DNA of 57,488 nt from Corallococcus sp. AS-1-6 (GCF_020037015.1 NZ_JAIQDE010000045.1:1-57488); one strand, 5' to 3'; counted from the first letter of the stretch, positions 25,920 through 35,084 are shown. Notes: generated by a model from the letters alone, not told the origin. Made by a program: numbers and translations.

Positions 25920-26414
25920 TCAGGCCGTGCGGTGCTGGAACCAGGACATCAGGTCCTCCAGCGCCGCGCGGTCCACGTCGTCGAAGGTGTTCTTGTGCTC
26001 GGAGTCGATGTCGAGCACCGCGATGAGCTCGCGGTCGCGCCCGTACACCGGCACCACGATTTCAGACGCGGAGCGCCCGTCGCAGGTGATGTGGCCCGGG
26101 AACGCGTGCACGTCCGGCACCACCACCGTCTCGCCCTTGGCCGCGGAGGTGCCGCACACGCCCTTGCCGAAGGTGATCTCCAGGCACCCGAGCGTCCCCT
26201 GGTAGGGGCCCACGCGCAGCAGCTTCCCGGGCGTCACCACCCGGTAGAAGCCGGTCCACAGGTGGCCGAATGCGTGGTGCAGCAGGCAGCTCATCGTCGC
26301 CATCGCGCAGATGTCGTCATCCACGCCTTCGAGGATGGCGAGCGCGTGCGTCTTCAGCTCGGCGTATGCCTCGGTCTTGGGCTGACCGCGCAGATCCAGG
26401 GTGACTTCGGCCAT
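25920..26414 (-). CDS. msrC: Free methionine-(R)-sulfoxide reductase, GAF type
   Basis: fRMsr enzymes reduce free methionine-R-sulfoxide with cysteines in a GAF fold. The 164-residue product has the characteristic LWTGFYRV, GTLGCLEITFGKGVCGTSA with Cys77 and Cys87, and HITCDGRSASEIVVPV with Cys111; these match the three active-site cysteines of the E. coli enzyme. ATG 26414 is the only start giving the family length. It is divergent from the cobB sirtuin gene with 75 bases between starts, so the two may share regulatory DNA. Confidence 0.93.
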   Translation of the reverse strand: MAEVTLDLRGQPKTEAYAELKTHALAILEGVDDDICAMATMSCLLHHAFGHLWTGFYRVVTPGKLLRVGPYQGTLGCLEITFGKGVCGTSAAKGETVVVPDVHAFPGHITCDGRSASEIVVPVYGRDRELIAVLDIDSEHKNTFDDVDRAALEDLMSWFQHRTA

Positions 26415-26489
26415 GATGGGGTCCTCTGTCAGGAATTCAGTCCCGCCCCTTCTAACAACCCTCGTGCCGGCTGGCACTCGGGAGGTCGT

Positions 26490-27221
26490 GTGGAACCGCT
26501 CGTCCTGGATTCGAAAACCCGCCTGCTCGTGCTCACCGGCGCCGGAGTCTCCGCGGAGAGCGGGGTGCCCACCTTCCGGGGCATGAACGGGCTGTGGGAG
26601 AACCACCCCGTGGAGGCGGTGGCGTCCCCGCAGGGCTTCGAGGCGGACCCCGCGCTCGTCTGGCGCTTCTATTCGCAGCGGCGGACGGGAGCGGCGGACG
26701 TGAGGCCCAACCCGGGCCACGACGCGCTGGTGCGCTGGGAGCAGCACCTGGGGGACCGCTTCCTCCTGGCCACGCAGAACGTGGACGGCCTGCACACGAA
26801 GGCGGGCAGCCAGCGCGTGGTGGACATGCACGGCAACCTCTTCCGCACGAAGTGCGCGGACTGCCAGCGCGCGCCCTTCGCCGACACCACCGTGCACCCG
26901 TCGGGCACGGTGCCGAAGTGCGACGCTTGCGGAGGCCGGCTGCGGCCGGACATCGTCTGGTTCGGGGAGATGCTGGACCCCAACGACCTGGCGCGCATTG
27001 GCGAGTTCATCACGCGCAAGGACGGCACGCGGCTGGTGTTCCTGGCCGCGGGCACGTCCGGAGCGGTGTGGCCCGCGGCGGGCATCGTGGACGAGGTGCG
27101 CTCCGTGCGCGGGGACACGTGGCTCGTGAACTACGAGTCCGCCGCGAACACGGAGCGTTTCCACCACTTCGTCCAGGGGATGAGCGGGCAGGTGCTGCCC
27201 ACCCTGGCGAAGCTCGTCTGA
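26490..27221 (+). CDS. cobB: NAD-dependent protein deacylase, sirtuin class III
   Basis: Sirtuins remove acyl groups from lysines using NAD. The 243-residue product has GAGVSAESGVPTFRG (17-31), TQNVDG (95-100), the catalytic His in HG (114) and zinc cysteines at 122, 125, 144 and 147. Y61-x-x-R64 (in FYSQRR) matches the Tyr/Arg pair that lets SIRT5-like class III enzymes bind succinyl and malonyl lysine, so desuccinylase activity is likely. GTG 26490 is preceded by GGGAGGT. It is divergent from msrC. Confidence 0.94.
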   Translation: MEPLVLDSKTRLLVLTGAGVSAESGVPTFRGMNGLWENHPVEAVASPQGFEADPALVWRFYSQRRTGAADVRPNPGHDALVRWEQHLGDRFLLATQNVDGLHTKAGSQRVVDMHGNLFRTKCADCQRAPFADTTVHPSGTVPKCDACGGRLRPDIVWFGEMLDPNDLARIGEFITRKDGTRLVFLAAGTSGAVWPAAGIVDEVRSVRGDTWLVNYESAANTERFHHFVQGMSGQVLPTLAKLV

Positions 27222-27230
27222 GGGCCGGGC

Positions 27231-28712
27231 CTACGGTCCCCGGAGGACCGTGAGCCCCTTGTCGGTGAGGACGAGCAGCATGCTCGGCGTCACGGTGGGC
27301 TCGTAGACGAGCTGCTTCACCTGCTGGCCGGACACCTCACGCACCTGGGCCAGCGTGGTGCCGTCCGCTTCCAGCCGCCAGAGGCCGGCGCCGTCCGTGC
27401 CGATGTAGAGCGCCCCGTCGTCGGTCGCCTTGAGCGAGAGGATGCGGCTGGACGGCAGCCCCGCGAGCTTCGACCAGTTCCCCGTGGAGCGGTTCTTCGG
27501 CGTCAGCGCCCAGACGCCGTAGCGCTCGCTGCCCAGGTAGTAGCGGCCCGAGCGGACCTGCTCGAAGGCACGCCAGTAGTCGTCGGTGGCCTGGCCGTTG
27601 AGCGCGTCGTTGTAGCTCTTGAACGACCAGGGCGTGGGGCCCTCCCAGGTGAACTCGCGGTCCCACTCCTCCAGCTTGGGGCTGGGCACGAGCACGCCGA
27701 CCATCTGCTCGTTGGCGACGAGGACGTCTCCGTTCTGCCCGATGCCCAGGCCGTGCATGTACGGGCACTGCAGCGAGCCCCACTCCGAGCCGTCCTCGTA
27801 GAGGTACCAGCCCGGGTGGCGGTGGCTGTTGTAGGTGAGCCCCTGGATGCGCGTCACGCCGTGGTTGGTGGTGATGTAGAGGTCGCCGCGGTCGCGGCCG
27901 CGCGTCACGCGGGCGCAGTTGAGGACGGTGCGGTCCTCCTCGTAGTGGAAGTCATTGGTGTTGTGGATGCCCGCCTGGCGGCCCGCGTTCGACGCGCCGG
28001 TGGTGCGCCAGAGGTGCTCCTCGAGTTTGACGCTGCCGTCCGGCTGGAGGCGGACCGCGTCCAGGTCTCCCTTCCGGTACTCGGCGAAGCGCTCGGGGGA
28101 GTAGCCCGCCTCTCCCCGCCAGGGGATGTACGTGCGCTGCTCGATGCCCTCCGCGCGCTTCATCTCGTTGGCGGAGTAGCCCACGTACGCGCGTCCGGCC
28201 TCACCGCCGCAGATGACCGTGGAGCCGGTCGCGAGCGCGTCCGGGCCGAACGGCTCGGCCGCCTGCCCGACGTTGGTGCTCCACGTGGGCTGGGTGTCGC
28301 CCGGGCGCAGCACGCCGATGCGGCGGCCGTCGAGGAGCCAGAGGTTGAGTCCTTCATCGAGCCCGACGCTCTGGGGTTTGTCGACGCCGAACACGCGCGT
28401 GTAGTCGAGCACCGCGTCCGTGGGCCAGGGCCCTGCGTCGGGCGTCTGACCCGTGCCGGCATCGGAGTCCGGTGGCGTCCCCGCGTCCGGGGTGTCGCCG
28501 GCATCGGGTGTCCCGCCATCTTCACCCGGAGGGGGCGTGCCGGCGTCCGGAATGGAACCCGGAGGGGGAAGCGAGGGAACTTCGTTTCCATCGGACGGAT
28601 CCGTGATGGGCCCGTCCTGCTGATCGACTGTCGGAGACTGGTCGCTGCAACCCGCCGACAACAAAGAGATGACCACCAACCCCGTCCCCACCACGCCTGC
28701 GCGAATACCCAT
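27231..28712 (-). CDS. Lipoprotein with predicted beta-propeller
   Basis: A 493-residue predicted lipoprotein. The signal is MGIRAGVVGTGLVVISLLSAGC with lipobox SAGC. Residues about 25-95 form a Pro/Asp/Gly/Thr linker with repeated DAGTPP-type words, common on myxobacterial surface proteins. The rest has propeller-like repeats such as SRILSLKATDDGALYIGTD then GAGLWRLEADG, and GDLYITTNHGVTRIQG, as in two-component-regulator or NHL propellers. No enzymatic motif is seen. It converges with cobB, with nine bases between stops. Confidence 0.85.
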   Translation of the reverse strand: MGIRAGVVGTGLVVISLLSAGCSDQSPTVDQQDGPITDPSDGNEVPSLPPPGSIPDAGTPPPGEDGGTPDAGDTPDAGTPPDSDAGTGQTPDAGPWPTDAVLDYTRVFGVDKPQSVGLDEGLNLWLLDGRRIGVLRPGDTQPTWSTNVGQAAEPFGPDALATGSTVICGGEAGRAYVGYSANEMKRAEGIEQRTYIPWRGEAGYSPERFAEYRKGDLDAVRLQPDGSVKLEEHLWRTTGASNAGRQAGIHNTNDFHYEEDRTVLNCARVTRGRDRGDLYITTNHGVTRIQGLTYNSHRHPGWYLYEDGSEWGSLQCPYMHGLGIGQNGDVLVANEQMVGVLVPSPKLEEWDREFTWEGPTPWSFKSYNDALNGQATDDYWRAFEQVRSGRYYLGSERYGVWALTPKNRSTGNWSKLAGLPSSRILSLKATDDGALYIGTDGAGLWRLEADGTTLAQVREVSGQQVKQLVYEPTVTPSMLLVLTDKGLTVLRGP

Positions 28713-28856
28713 TCCGTGTCTTCCTCCATGAGGGCTTCATGGCAAGACACGGGCCAGCGGGTTTCGCGTCAGGCTCGTTCAATCCCTTGCGTCAACGCGG
28801 CGCGTGCGCGGCCCATCCTGGCGTGCCTTCCCGTTCCCTTCGCCACGAGCCCCGCC

Positions 28857-31800
28857 ATGTCCCAGGAACGCTTCACGACCAGCCGCGAGGTGTATCACCG
28901 GATCCGGTGGGACTCGCGGCATGACGCCCGCGAGTTCGTCGTCGGCTACGACGCGCACCGTGGCGCGCTGGAGGAGATGCCCTTCGAGGCGTTCATCCCC
29001 GACGGCGAGATTCCGTGGCACCGCGTCTGGTACTTCAAGCGCGGACCCCAGGTGGTGTGGGACCGCAAGGCGCGCATCGACCTGCTGAGCAACACCCGGC
29101 CCTCGGAGGAGCCCGCGCCAGCTCCGCCTGTCGCGGTGCCGGGCTTCACCCCCTTGCCCGCGTGGCGGTATGACGCGGGCTTGGGCTCGTGGACCCAGGC
29201 CTCCCTGGAGCCGGAGCGCCCGCTTCCCGCCGCGACGGCGCTCACCGTCGCCACCTTCAACGTCCTCTTCGACCTGTACGACGCGCACTTGCTGGCGACG
29301 GAGCGGAGGACGCCCGCGGCCCTCGCGCTGCTCCGTGAAACCCACGCGGACGTCATCGCTCTTCAGGAAGTCACCCCGTCGTTTCTCAAGGCCCTGCTCG
29401 CGGAGCCCTGGGTGCGTGAGCAGTGCTGGCTCTCGGATGGCCCCAGCTCACGGACGGTGACGCCCTATGGGCAGGTGCTCCTGTCGCGTGTGCCGCTCGC
29501 CTCTGTGTGGCAGCGCGTCTTCTCCCGCGACAAGCGCATCATCACAGCCGAGCTGCACCTCCCGGGCGGCACGCTGTGGGTGGCCACTCCGCACCTGACG
29601 AGCGACCGGGACGCGTCCGGCGCCTCCGCGCGCGCCGTGCAGGTCGAGGCCCTCCTCGAATGGGCTCGCGTGCTTGGTTCCGAGCGCGATGCCGAGGCGC
29701 CGGACCTGGTGCTGGCCGGTGACTTCAACTTCGGCGACGGTGCGCCGGAAGCCGAGTCCTTCGCGCGCGCCGGCTTCGTGGATGCGTGGCCCACGCTGAG
29801 ACCTTCGGAAGCAGGGGAGACGTTCAACCCCCGGTTGAACAGCCTGGCGGCGGTCACCACCGTCTCGGGCGCGCTCCGGCGGTTGGACCGGGTGCTGGTG
29901 GCGTCTCCTTCAGGCCGGCTCGCTCCCGAGGCCGTGGAGCTCTTCGGCGAAGCGCCCCTGTCGGGACCGCCCGGGCCCACCGGACAGGCCCTCTTCGCTT
30001 CGGATCACTTCGGCCTGCGCTGCGTCCTGCGCCGTGAGGCCGTCGCGTCTCGCGAGGCGCCCTCCGCGCGCGCCTCCACGGCGCTGGTCCACCACACGGC
30101 CCTGGTGCTCATCCCTCCGGATGACGTCTGGGGGCCCATCCAGGCACTTCGCAAGAAACACGACGCGAAGTTCCAGCGGTGGATGCCTCACATCACGCTG
30201 CTGTATCCGTTCGTTCCGGAGGAGGACTTCGAGACGGCGGAGGCCATCCTCGTGGATGCCCTCCAGGGCGTTGAACCCTTCGACGTGACGCTCTCCGCGT
30301 TCGGCCACTTCGAGCACCGCGCCAACGCGACAGCGTGGCTCCGCCCCGATGATCAGCCCTCCGGCGCGCTGTCGGCCCTGCACGCGAAGCTCGTGGCGGC
30401 CCTTCCGGAGTGTGCCTCGTCCGCGCACGGCGGCCTCACGCCCCACCTCTCCGTGGGACAGCTCCCGCTCTCCGCGGACATCGCCCGCACGCTCGCCGAG
30501 TGGCAGCGCGCATGGCGGCCCCTGAAGTTCCACGTGGGCGAGCTCTGTCTCATCCGGAGGAAGGGGGACACGCCCTTCGAAGTCATCCGGCGCATCCCCC
30601 TGGCACAGGCTCCCCGGGCGACCCCGGAGCACGAGGATGCTCCGCTTCGCGAGGCTCTGGCCTCCATCGGCGCCATCGCGTCACACGAAGGACACGCAGC
30701 CAGGACCGCGGCGGTGGAGCAACTGCGCCAGCATTGCGAACGGATCGGCACCACGCTGCACCCGTATGGCTCCTATCTCCTGGGCACGGATGGTGCGGGC
30801 AGTGACGTGGACGCGGTCGCCATCGGACCGGCGAACCTGTCCCGCGATGACTTCGCGCGAGCGCTCCTCCAGGAGTTGGCACCGGGCACGGCCCGCTATG
30901 TGGCGGACGCCGCCATCCCGCTGGTGAAGCTGTCCCTCGGAGGCGTGAGCTTCGACCTGGCCTATGCGAGCCGCCCGGAGGGCGTGCCTCCGGAGGAACC
31001 GCTGACGCTGCTCGCGCGGCACGGCGAGCGGCTCGACCCCGCGGGCCTCCGCGCCGTGTTGGGGCTGGCGGACACGTTGGGCCTGATGGACGCCGTCACC
31101 CGTGACGCCGAACGGGCCGCGAGGTTCCGGACCCTGCTGCACGCGGTGAAGGCCTGGGCCCGGGCCCGGGGCATCTACTCGCACGCGCTGGGATACCTGG
31201 GTGGGCTGTCGTGGACGCTGCTCGCGGCCTGGGCCTGCACGCGAGCACCCTCGGACGCCCTGCGGTCCGAGGCGTCACTGCTCGTGCACTTCTTCGGCAC
31301 CTTCGCCTCGTGGCCGTGGCCCCAGCCCGTGACGCTCACGGCCGAGACCGCGCGCTATCGGCCTGAAGGCAAGCGCGACCTCCTGCCCGTCATTGCCCCC
31401 GCGCTCCCGGCTCGCAACACCGCGCGCAACGTGTCGCGCTCCACGTTCCGCATCATCCGCGAGGAGCTCCTCCGTGCCCGCGAGCTCGTGGCCAGGGCCC
31501 GTGCTTCACGCACGCCCGGCGCGTGGGCGGAGCTCTTCCAGCCCCTGACCGCCAACGAGGTTCCAACGCTCTCGCTGCGCCTGTCCGCCGATGCTCCCAC
31601 CGCCGAGGCGCGCGAGGTCGTCGAGGGGTGGATCCTCGGTCACGTCACGGCGCTGGTGTACCGGCTGGAAGGGGACCGGCGGCTCTCCGTGCGTCCGCTC
31701 CAACCTCCACGGGCGGGAGGTGCGCTGCTCATCGGCCTGGAGGTGCGCGAGGCGCGGGACATGGCCGCGTTGTCATGGCGGCCCTCGGGTCCCCTGTTCG

Positions 31801-31877
31801 CGGCCGTGGAGGCGTTCCGCGCGTCCTTCCAGGAGTGGACGCACCGCCCTCCTGGCGCGGTGCTCCAGATCGACTGA
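28857..31877 (+). CDS. Four-domain RNA-end processing fusion (MJ1316-EEP-2H-PAP)
   Basis: A 1006-residue cytosolic fusion. Residues 1-80 form an MJ1316/DUF504 domain (VVGYDAHRGALEEMPFEAF, IPWHRVWYF). Residues 128-392 form an endonuclease/exonuclease/phosphatase domain with N135, E171 (LQEV), H246, GDFN (288-291) and SDH (382-384). Residues 408-580 are a 2H phosphoesterase (LigT/AKAP7 type) with HIT 445-447 and HLS 530-532. Residues 595-1006 are a poly(A)-polymerase-type nucleotidyltransferase with GS at 638-639 and aspartates 650, 652 and 700. ATG 28857 directly precedes the first domain; upstream frame is the shadow of the opposite lipoprotein. The MJ1316 and 2H families are linked to RNA ends with 2',3'-cyclic phosphate, so RNA repair or 3'-tailing is inferred. 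The gene stands alone. Confidence 0.88.
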   Translation: MSQERFTTSREVYHRIRWDSRHDAREFVVGYDAHRGALEEMPFEAFIPDGEIPWHRVWYFKRGPQVVWDRKARIDLLSNTRPSEEPAPAPPVAVPGFTPLPAWRYDAGLGSWTQASLEPERPLPAATALTVATFNVLFDLYDAHLLATERRTPAALALLRETHADVIALQEVTPSFLKALLAEPWVREQCWLSDGPSSRTVTPYGQVLLSRVPLASVWQRVFSRDKRIITAELHLPGGTLWVATPHLTSDRDASGASARAVQVEALLEWARVLGSERDAEAPDLVLAGDFNFGDGAPEAESFARAGFVDAWPTLRPSEAGETFNPRLNSLAAVTTVSGALRRLDRVLVASPSGRLAPEAVELFGEAPLSGPPGPTGQALFASDHFGLRCVLRREAVASREAPSARASTALVHHTALVLIPPDDVWGPIQALRKKHDAKFQRWMPHITLLYPFVPEEDFETAEAILVDALQGVEPFDVTLSAFGHFEHRANATAWLRPDDQPSGALSALHAKLVAALPECASSAHGGLTPHLSVGQLPLSADIARTLAEWQRAWRPLKFHVGELCLIRRKGDTPFEVIRRIPLAQAPRATPEHEDAPLREALASIGAIASHEGHAARTAAVEQLRQHCERIGTTLHPYGSYLLGTDGAGSDVDAVAIGPANLSRDDFARALLQELAPGTARYVADAAIPLVKLSLGGVSFDLAYASRPEGVPPEEPLTLLARHGERLDPAGLRAVLGLADTLGLMDAVTRDAERAARFRTLLHAVKAWARARGIYSHALGYLGGLSWTLLAAWACTRAPSDALRSEASLLVHFFGTFASWPWPQPVTLTAETARYRPEGKRDLLPVIAPALPARNTARNVSRSTFRIIREELLRARELVARARASRTPGAWAELFQPLTANEVPTLSLRLSADAPTAEAREVVEGWILGHVTALVYRLEGDRRLSVRPLQPPRAGGALLIGLEVREARDMAALSWRPSGPLFAAVEAFRASFQEWTHRPPGAVLQID

Positions 31878-31933
31878 GCGCGTGGCGATGACCACGCACG
31901 GGACGACGCACCCGTTTCGTGAAGCCTCGCGCG

Positions 31934-33115
31934 TTACTTCGCTCCCGCGAGCCACGAGCCCCAGCGCACGAGCCGCGTGCCGCCCTCGGGCTCGCGCTTG
32001 CCTCCCGTCACCACGCGCTCGGTGCTGTTGGCGAGCGGCTGGAAGCGCGCTTCATACGGCAGGCCCGCGAGCCCCGGCGCCCACGGGTCGGCCGCGTAGG
32101 TATCGGAGAAGACGCGCTGGGTGCCTTCGACGTCCTCGTTGCTCTGGGTGATGAGGGCCGGCACGTCGCGGCCCTCCGCGCTGAACGTGCCCCGGGTGCC
32201 GTTGGCCGCCGCGGCGGGCGGCCAGTCCTCCGTGAACACCACCTCCGAGGGCAGCCCCATCAGCAGCTCCTCCAGGGGCTCCGGCTCGGCCTGGGAGAAG
32301 TCGGAGCAGGGGGCCGCGTTGGCGTCGACGGGGCCCTCGGCGCGCAGGAGGTAGCCGCGCTCGGCGGTGAAGCACACGCGCTGCACGCCGGGCGAGGGGC
32401 CGACGTCCACGAAGCGCTCGTAGTACGCCCCCGGGCCCAGCGGCCGCTCCAGCGCGGGCACCGGAGCGCTGGCCTCGGCCGAGCCCTCCCGGACCTCTCG
32501 CAGCTTCAGTTGGTATCCGCCCGGCACGCGGAAGCCGGCGGACTCCGTGCTCGCTTCAATCAGGCCACGGGCGAGGTACAGCGGGCCCGGCGCGTTGGCG
32601 TACACGCGCGTGCGCAGGGGGCCGTCGAAGGAGCGCTGATCGCTGACGTAGCGCATGGCCTCCCAGGTGCGGCCCGCGCTGGACGCGACCTCGGCGGTGG
32701 CCGTGCCTCCGTGCGGCACGTCGAGCGGGCGCGACGTGTCCGCGCGCACGGGGATGATCAGATCCCGCGCCAGCCGCGCCTGTGACAGCGGCTTGCCGCT
32801 TTCATCACTGTAGGCCGCGCGCACCCAGACCCAGGGTTGCTGCACGGCCACCACCTCCAGCGTCAGTTGTCCCTGGAGCGTGCGCGCGGTGCCGCCACCG
32901 CGAGGCTCGGGGCCCCGCGTCGCGTTGAAGGAGTAGGTGACGCGGTCTCCCACCCGGGCCCGCGCCCAGGCTTCGGAGGCCTTCACGGACGCCGCGTCCT
33001 GGGAGCGCGTGTCGGAAGCAGACGGGCCGCTCGACTTCGTGCTCTCGCAGCCGGGGAGGAACGACAGGGCCGCACCCAACAGCGCGGCAAGGGGAAGGGA
33101 AGGGCGCATGGACAT
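31934..33115 (-). CDS. Hypothetical lipoprotein
   Basis: A predicted lipoprotein of about 393 residues with signal MSMRPSLPLAALLGAALSFL and lipobox LPGC. Start choice between ATG 33115 and ATG 33109 is open; neither has a clear ribosome-binding site. The mature part has beta-rich stretches (VGDRVTYSFNATRGPEPRGG, QLTLEVVAVQQPWVWVRAAY) and no catalytic motif that I recognise. It converges with the RNA-end fusion gene across 56 bases holding a weak GCGTGG/CCACGC hairpin (31880-31897). Confidence 0.8.
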   Translation of the reverse strand: MSMRPSLPLAALLGAALSFLPGCESTKSSGPSASDTRSQDAASVKASEAWARARVGDRVTYSFNATRGPEPRGGGTARTLQGQLTLEVVAVQQPWVWVRAAYSDESGKPLSQARLARDLIIPVRADTSRPLDVPHGGTATAEVASSAGRTWEAMRYVSDQRSFDGPLRTRVYANAPGPLYLARGLIEASTESAGFRVPGGYQLKLREVREGSAEASAPVPALERPLGPGAYYERFVDVGPSPGVQRVCFTAERGYLLRAEGPVDANAAPCSDFSQAEPEPLEELLMGLPSEVVFTEDWPPAAAANGTRGTFSAEGRDVPALITQSNEDVEGTQRVFSDTYAADPWAPGLAGLPYEARFQPLANSTERVVTGGKREPEGGTRLVRWGSWLAGAK

Positions 33116-33304
33116 GGGGACGGGAAATACCGAGAGTGGATTCAATTCGCAGTTATCGCGCGCTCTCCGTGTATTTCCAGGATTGTGGGAGTAAATCCGA
33201 CCCTGGGGAGGGTGACTGATGAGAAGACACCCCTGTCCGAAAATCAGTGGGTCGCGGGGTGCCGGGTAAAAACCACGTCACAACAGGCACTTGCGGCACA
33301 AACC

Positions 33305-33357
33305 GTTACGTTTTGTTACGCTTACATTCTTGGAAGCTGGAGTGCTGGTGCTCCAAG
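33305..33357 (+). promoter_or_regulatory. Repeat-rich upstream region of the M57 protease gene
   Basis: The 375 bases between the lipoprotein start (33115) and the protease start (33491) hold no credible gene and are more AT-rich than their surroundings. GTTACG occurs at 33305-33310 and 33315-33320, ten bases apart, followed by CTTACA at 33321. An inverted repeat CTTGGA (33329-33334) / TCCAAG (33352-33357) comes next. Phased direct repeats suggest a regulator-binding site, but the regulator is unknown. Confidence 0.35.
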
Positions 33358-33490
33358 CAAATCAACAAAACCCGGTTATTCCCTCTGGAGCGCGGCTGGC
33401 CCGGCAGTTGCTCAGTGGCTGGGCAAGCTGTCCGCGGCTGACGGGAAGGTCAGGCGGCGGCGGATCTCCCCCGAACCAGAGGAACGACGA

Positions 33491-34264
33491 ATGTTCAAGA
33501 AGGCGGCAGTCCTCGTGGCGAGCTGTGGTGCGTTGCTGTCTGGCTGCGGTAACGACGTCGAGGCCGAGAACCAGGAGATCGTCTCGAACCTGATCGAGGC
33601 CGGCTTCCCTGCGGACGACATCATGGTCGCTGACGGCCAGGTGTACGTGGGCCGTGACGCGCACGTGAGCCTGGAGGCCTCGCGCGAGATGCTCCAGCCG
33701 GCGACGAAGGACACCCAGGAGCAGTACCGCACGACGAACCTCGTCAGCTCCACCAAGACGAAGATCTGCATCAACCCCACGTCGACGTTCAACAGCTACA
33801 GCCGCCTGAGCCAGGGTCTGGATCTGGCGATCCAGAACTACAACCAGCGCGGTCTGAGCTTCACGATGGCGCGTGGCCCCACCACGGGCTGCAGCGCGAA
33901 CATCACCGCGACGGTCATGTCCGGCGCCGGCGGCTCCGCGGGCTTCCCGTCGGGCGGCAACCCCTACGGCACCATCAACATCGGCACCGGCCTGCAGAGC
34001 TACAGCGTGGACGTGAACGAGCACGTCATCACGCACGAGCTCGGCCACTGCATCGGCTTCCGTCACTCGGACTACTACAACCGCTCCATCAGCTGCGGCG
34101 GCTCCGCCACCAACGAGGGCACCGCGGGCGTGGGCGCCATCCTCATCAGCGGCACGCCGAGCACCGCGACGGTGGGCGGCTCCATCATGAACTCCTGCTT
34201 CCGCTCGACGGAGTCCGGTGAGTTCACCAGCACGGACATCACCGCGCTGAACGCCCTCTACTAA
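33491..34264 (+). CDS. M57-type zinc metalloprotease lipoprotein
   Basis: A 257-residue predicted exported protease. The signal MFKKAAVLVASCGALLSGC ends in lipobox LSGC. The zinc motif HELGHCIGFRH fits H-E-x-x-H-x-x-G-x-x-H of metzincin-like proteases, and the surrounding layout matches the HEIGH/M57 family that is frequent in myxobacteria. The region TVGGSIMNSC may supply the Met-turn. ATG 33491 has AGAGGA seven bases upstream. A serine protease follows four bases after the stop. Part of its 3' end is duplicated at 35085. Possible role in predation or matrix processing, by inference. Confidence 0.9.
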   Translation: MFKKAAVLVASCGALLSGCGNDVEAENQEIVSNLIEAGFPADDIMVADGQVYVGRDAHVSLEASREMLQPATKDTQEQYRTTNLVSSTKTKICINPTSTFNSYSRLSQGLDLAIQNYNQRGLSFTMARGPTTGCSANITATVMSGAGGSAGFPSGGNPYGTINIGTGLQSYSVDVNEHVITHELGHCIGFRHSDYYNRSISCGGSATNEGTAGVGAILISGTPSTATVGGSIMNSCFRSTESGEFTSTDITALNALY

Positions 34265-34267
34265 GCG

Positions 34268-35068
34268 ATGGCGTCGCGACCCCTTGAGTCCTTCATGAGT
34301 CCGAGGGGTCGCATCCTCGCGGGCACCTTCATCCTCCTGGGCCTTGTGGCCTGTGGAAAGGAGGAGGTGCCCGCTGTTTCCCATCCGTTGGTGTGTGAAA
34401 GCCCCGCGGCGTCGCGGGTGCGCCCGCCTCCGGAGGTTCGCGGCCAGACGCAGTGTGGCCCGACCGAGGACTTCACCCCCATCAACAGCTACCAGGGCGA
34501 GTTCGCGGACGTCGCGCAGACGGCCGAGGACGCGGTCGTCCTGATTGACGGGCGCTGCACCGGAACACTGATTGAAGCGAGCGCGGGTCCCGTGGTGGTG
34601 ACGGCGGGGCACTGTGTCGCGCTCGGTGACCGGCCGCTGCTCGTCTTCAACTTCGAGGCAGAGTCGGACGGGGACCCGCTCATCACCGAGGGCACCGTCA
34701 TCGAGCAATCGCTCGAGCCCGACTACGCCCTCATCCAACTGGACGTGCTCCCCCAGGTCACGCCGGTCCTGCTGTCGGCCGTGCCTGGCGAGCGGCTGGC
34801 CATCATCCAGCACCCCCGGGGCAAGCCCAAGTCCATCGCCGTGGGCGACTACCTGGATGCCTGCGACTCGCTGATCTACTACGTGGACCTGGACACCCTG
34901 GTCGGGAGCTCCGGCGCGGGCGTGCTCAACCGCCAGGGCCACCTGGTCGGCGTCCACACCGACGGCGATTGCGACACGACCGGCCGCGGCGCCAACCGGG
35001 GTTGGACGACGGAAGCGATTGTCGCGGCGTCGCCGTACCTGGTGGACGCCGACATCGTCGCGCGCTGA
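34268..35068 (+). CDS. Trypsin-like serine protease lipoprotein
   Basis: A 266-residue predicted exported protease. The signal ends RILAGTFILLGLVACGKEE with lipobox LVAC. Catalytic residues are visible as His in VVVTAGHCVAL, Asp in EPDYALIQLD and Ser in VGSSGAGVLNRQGHLVGVH, the layout of V8/trypsin-like enzymes. ATG 34268 and ATG 34295 are both possible; the second gives a shorter, more typical signal peptide. It follows the M57 protease by three bases and is probably cotranscribed with it. Confidence 0.88.
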   Translation: MASRPLESFMSPRGRILAGTFILLGLVACGKEEVPAVSHPLVCESPAASRVRPPPEVRGQTQCGPTEDFTPINSYQGEFADVAQTAEDAVVLIDGRCTGTLIEASAGPVVVTAGHCVALGDRPLLVFNFEAESDGDPLITEGTVIEQSLEPDYALIQLDVLPQVTPVLLSAVPGERLAIIQHPRGKPKSIAVGDYLDACDSLIYYVDLDTLVGSSGAGVLNRQGHLVGVHTDGDCDTTGRGANRGWTTEAIVAASPYLVDADIVAR

Positions 35069-35084
35069 AGCCAGACCGAGGAGA

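Noticed and set aside
27753-28856. Upstream part of the long open frame leading into the RNA-end fusion gene
   Set aside because: These 368 codons are antisense to the propeller lipoprotein and read as low-complexity V/A/R/G; the first credible start is ATG 28857.
33247-33441. 64-codon frame in the gap before the M57 protease
   Set aside because: It has no ribosome-binding site or family resemblance and covers the phased repeats; it looks like regulatory DNA.
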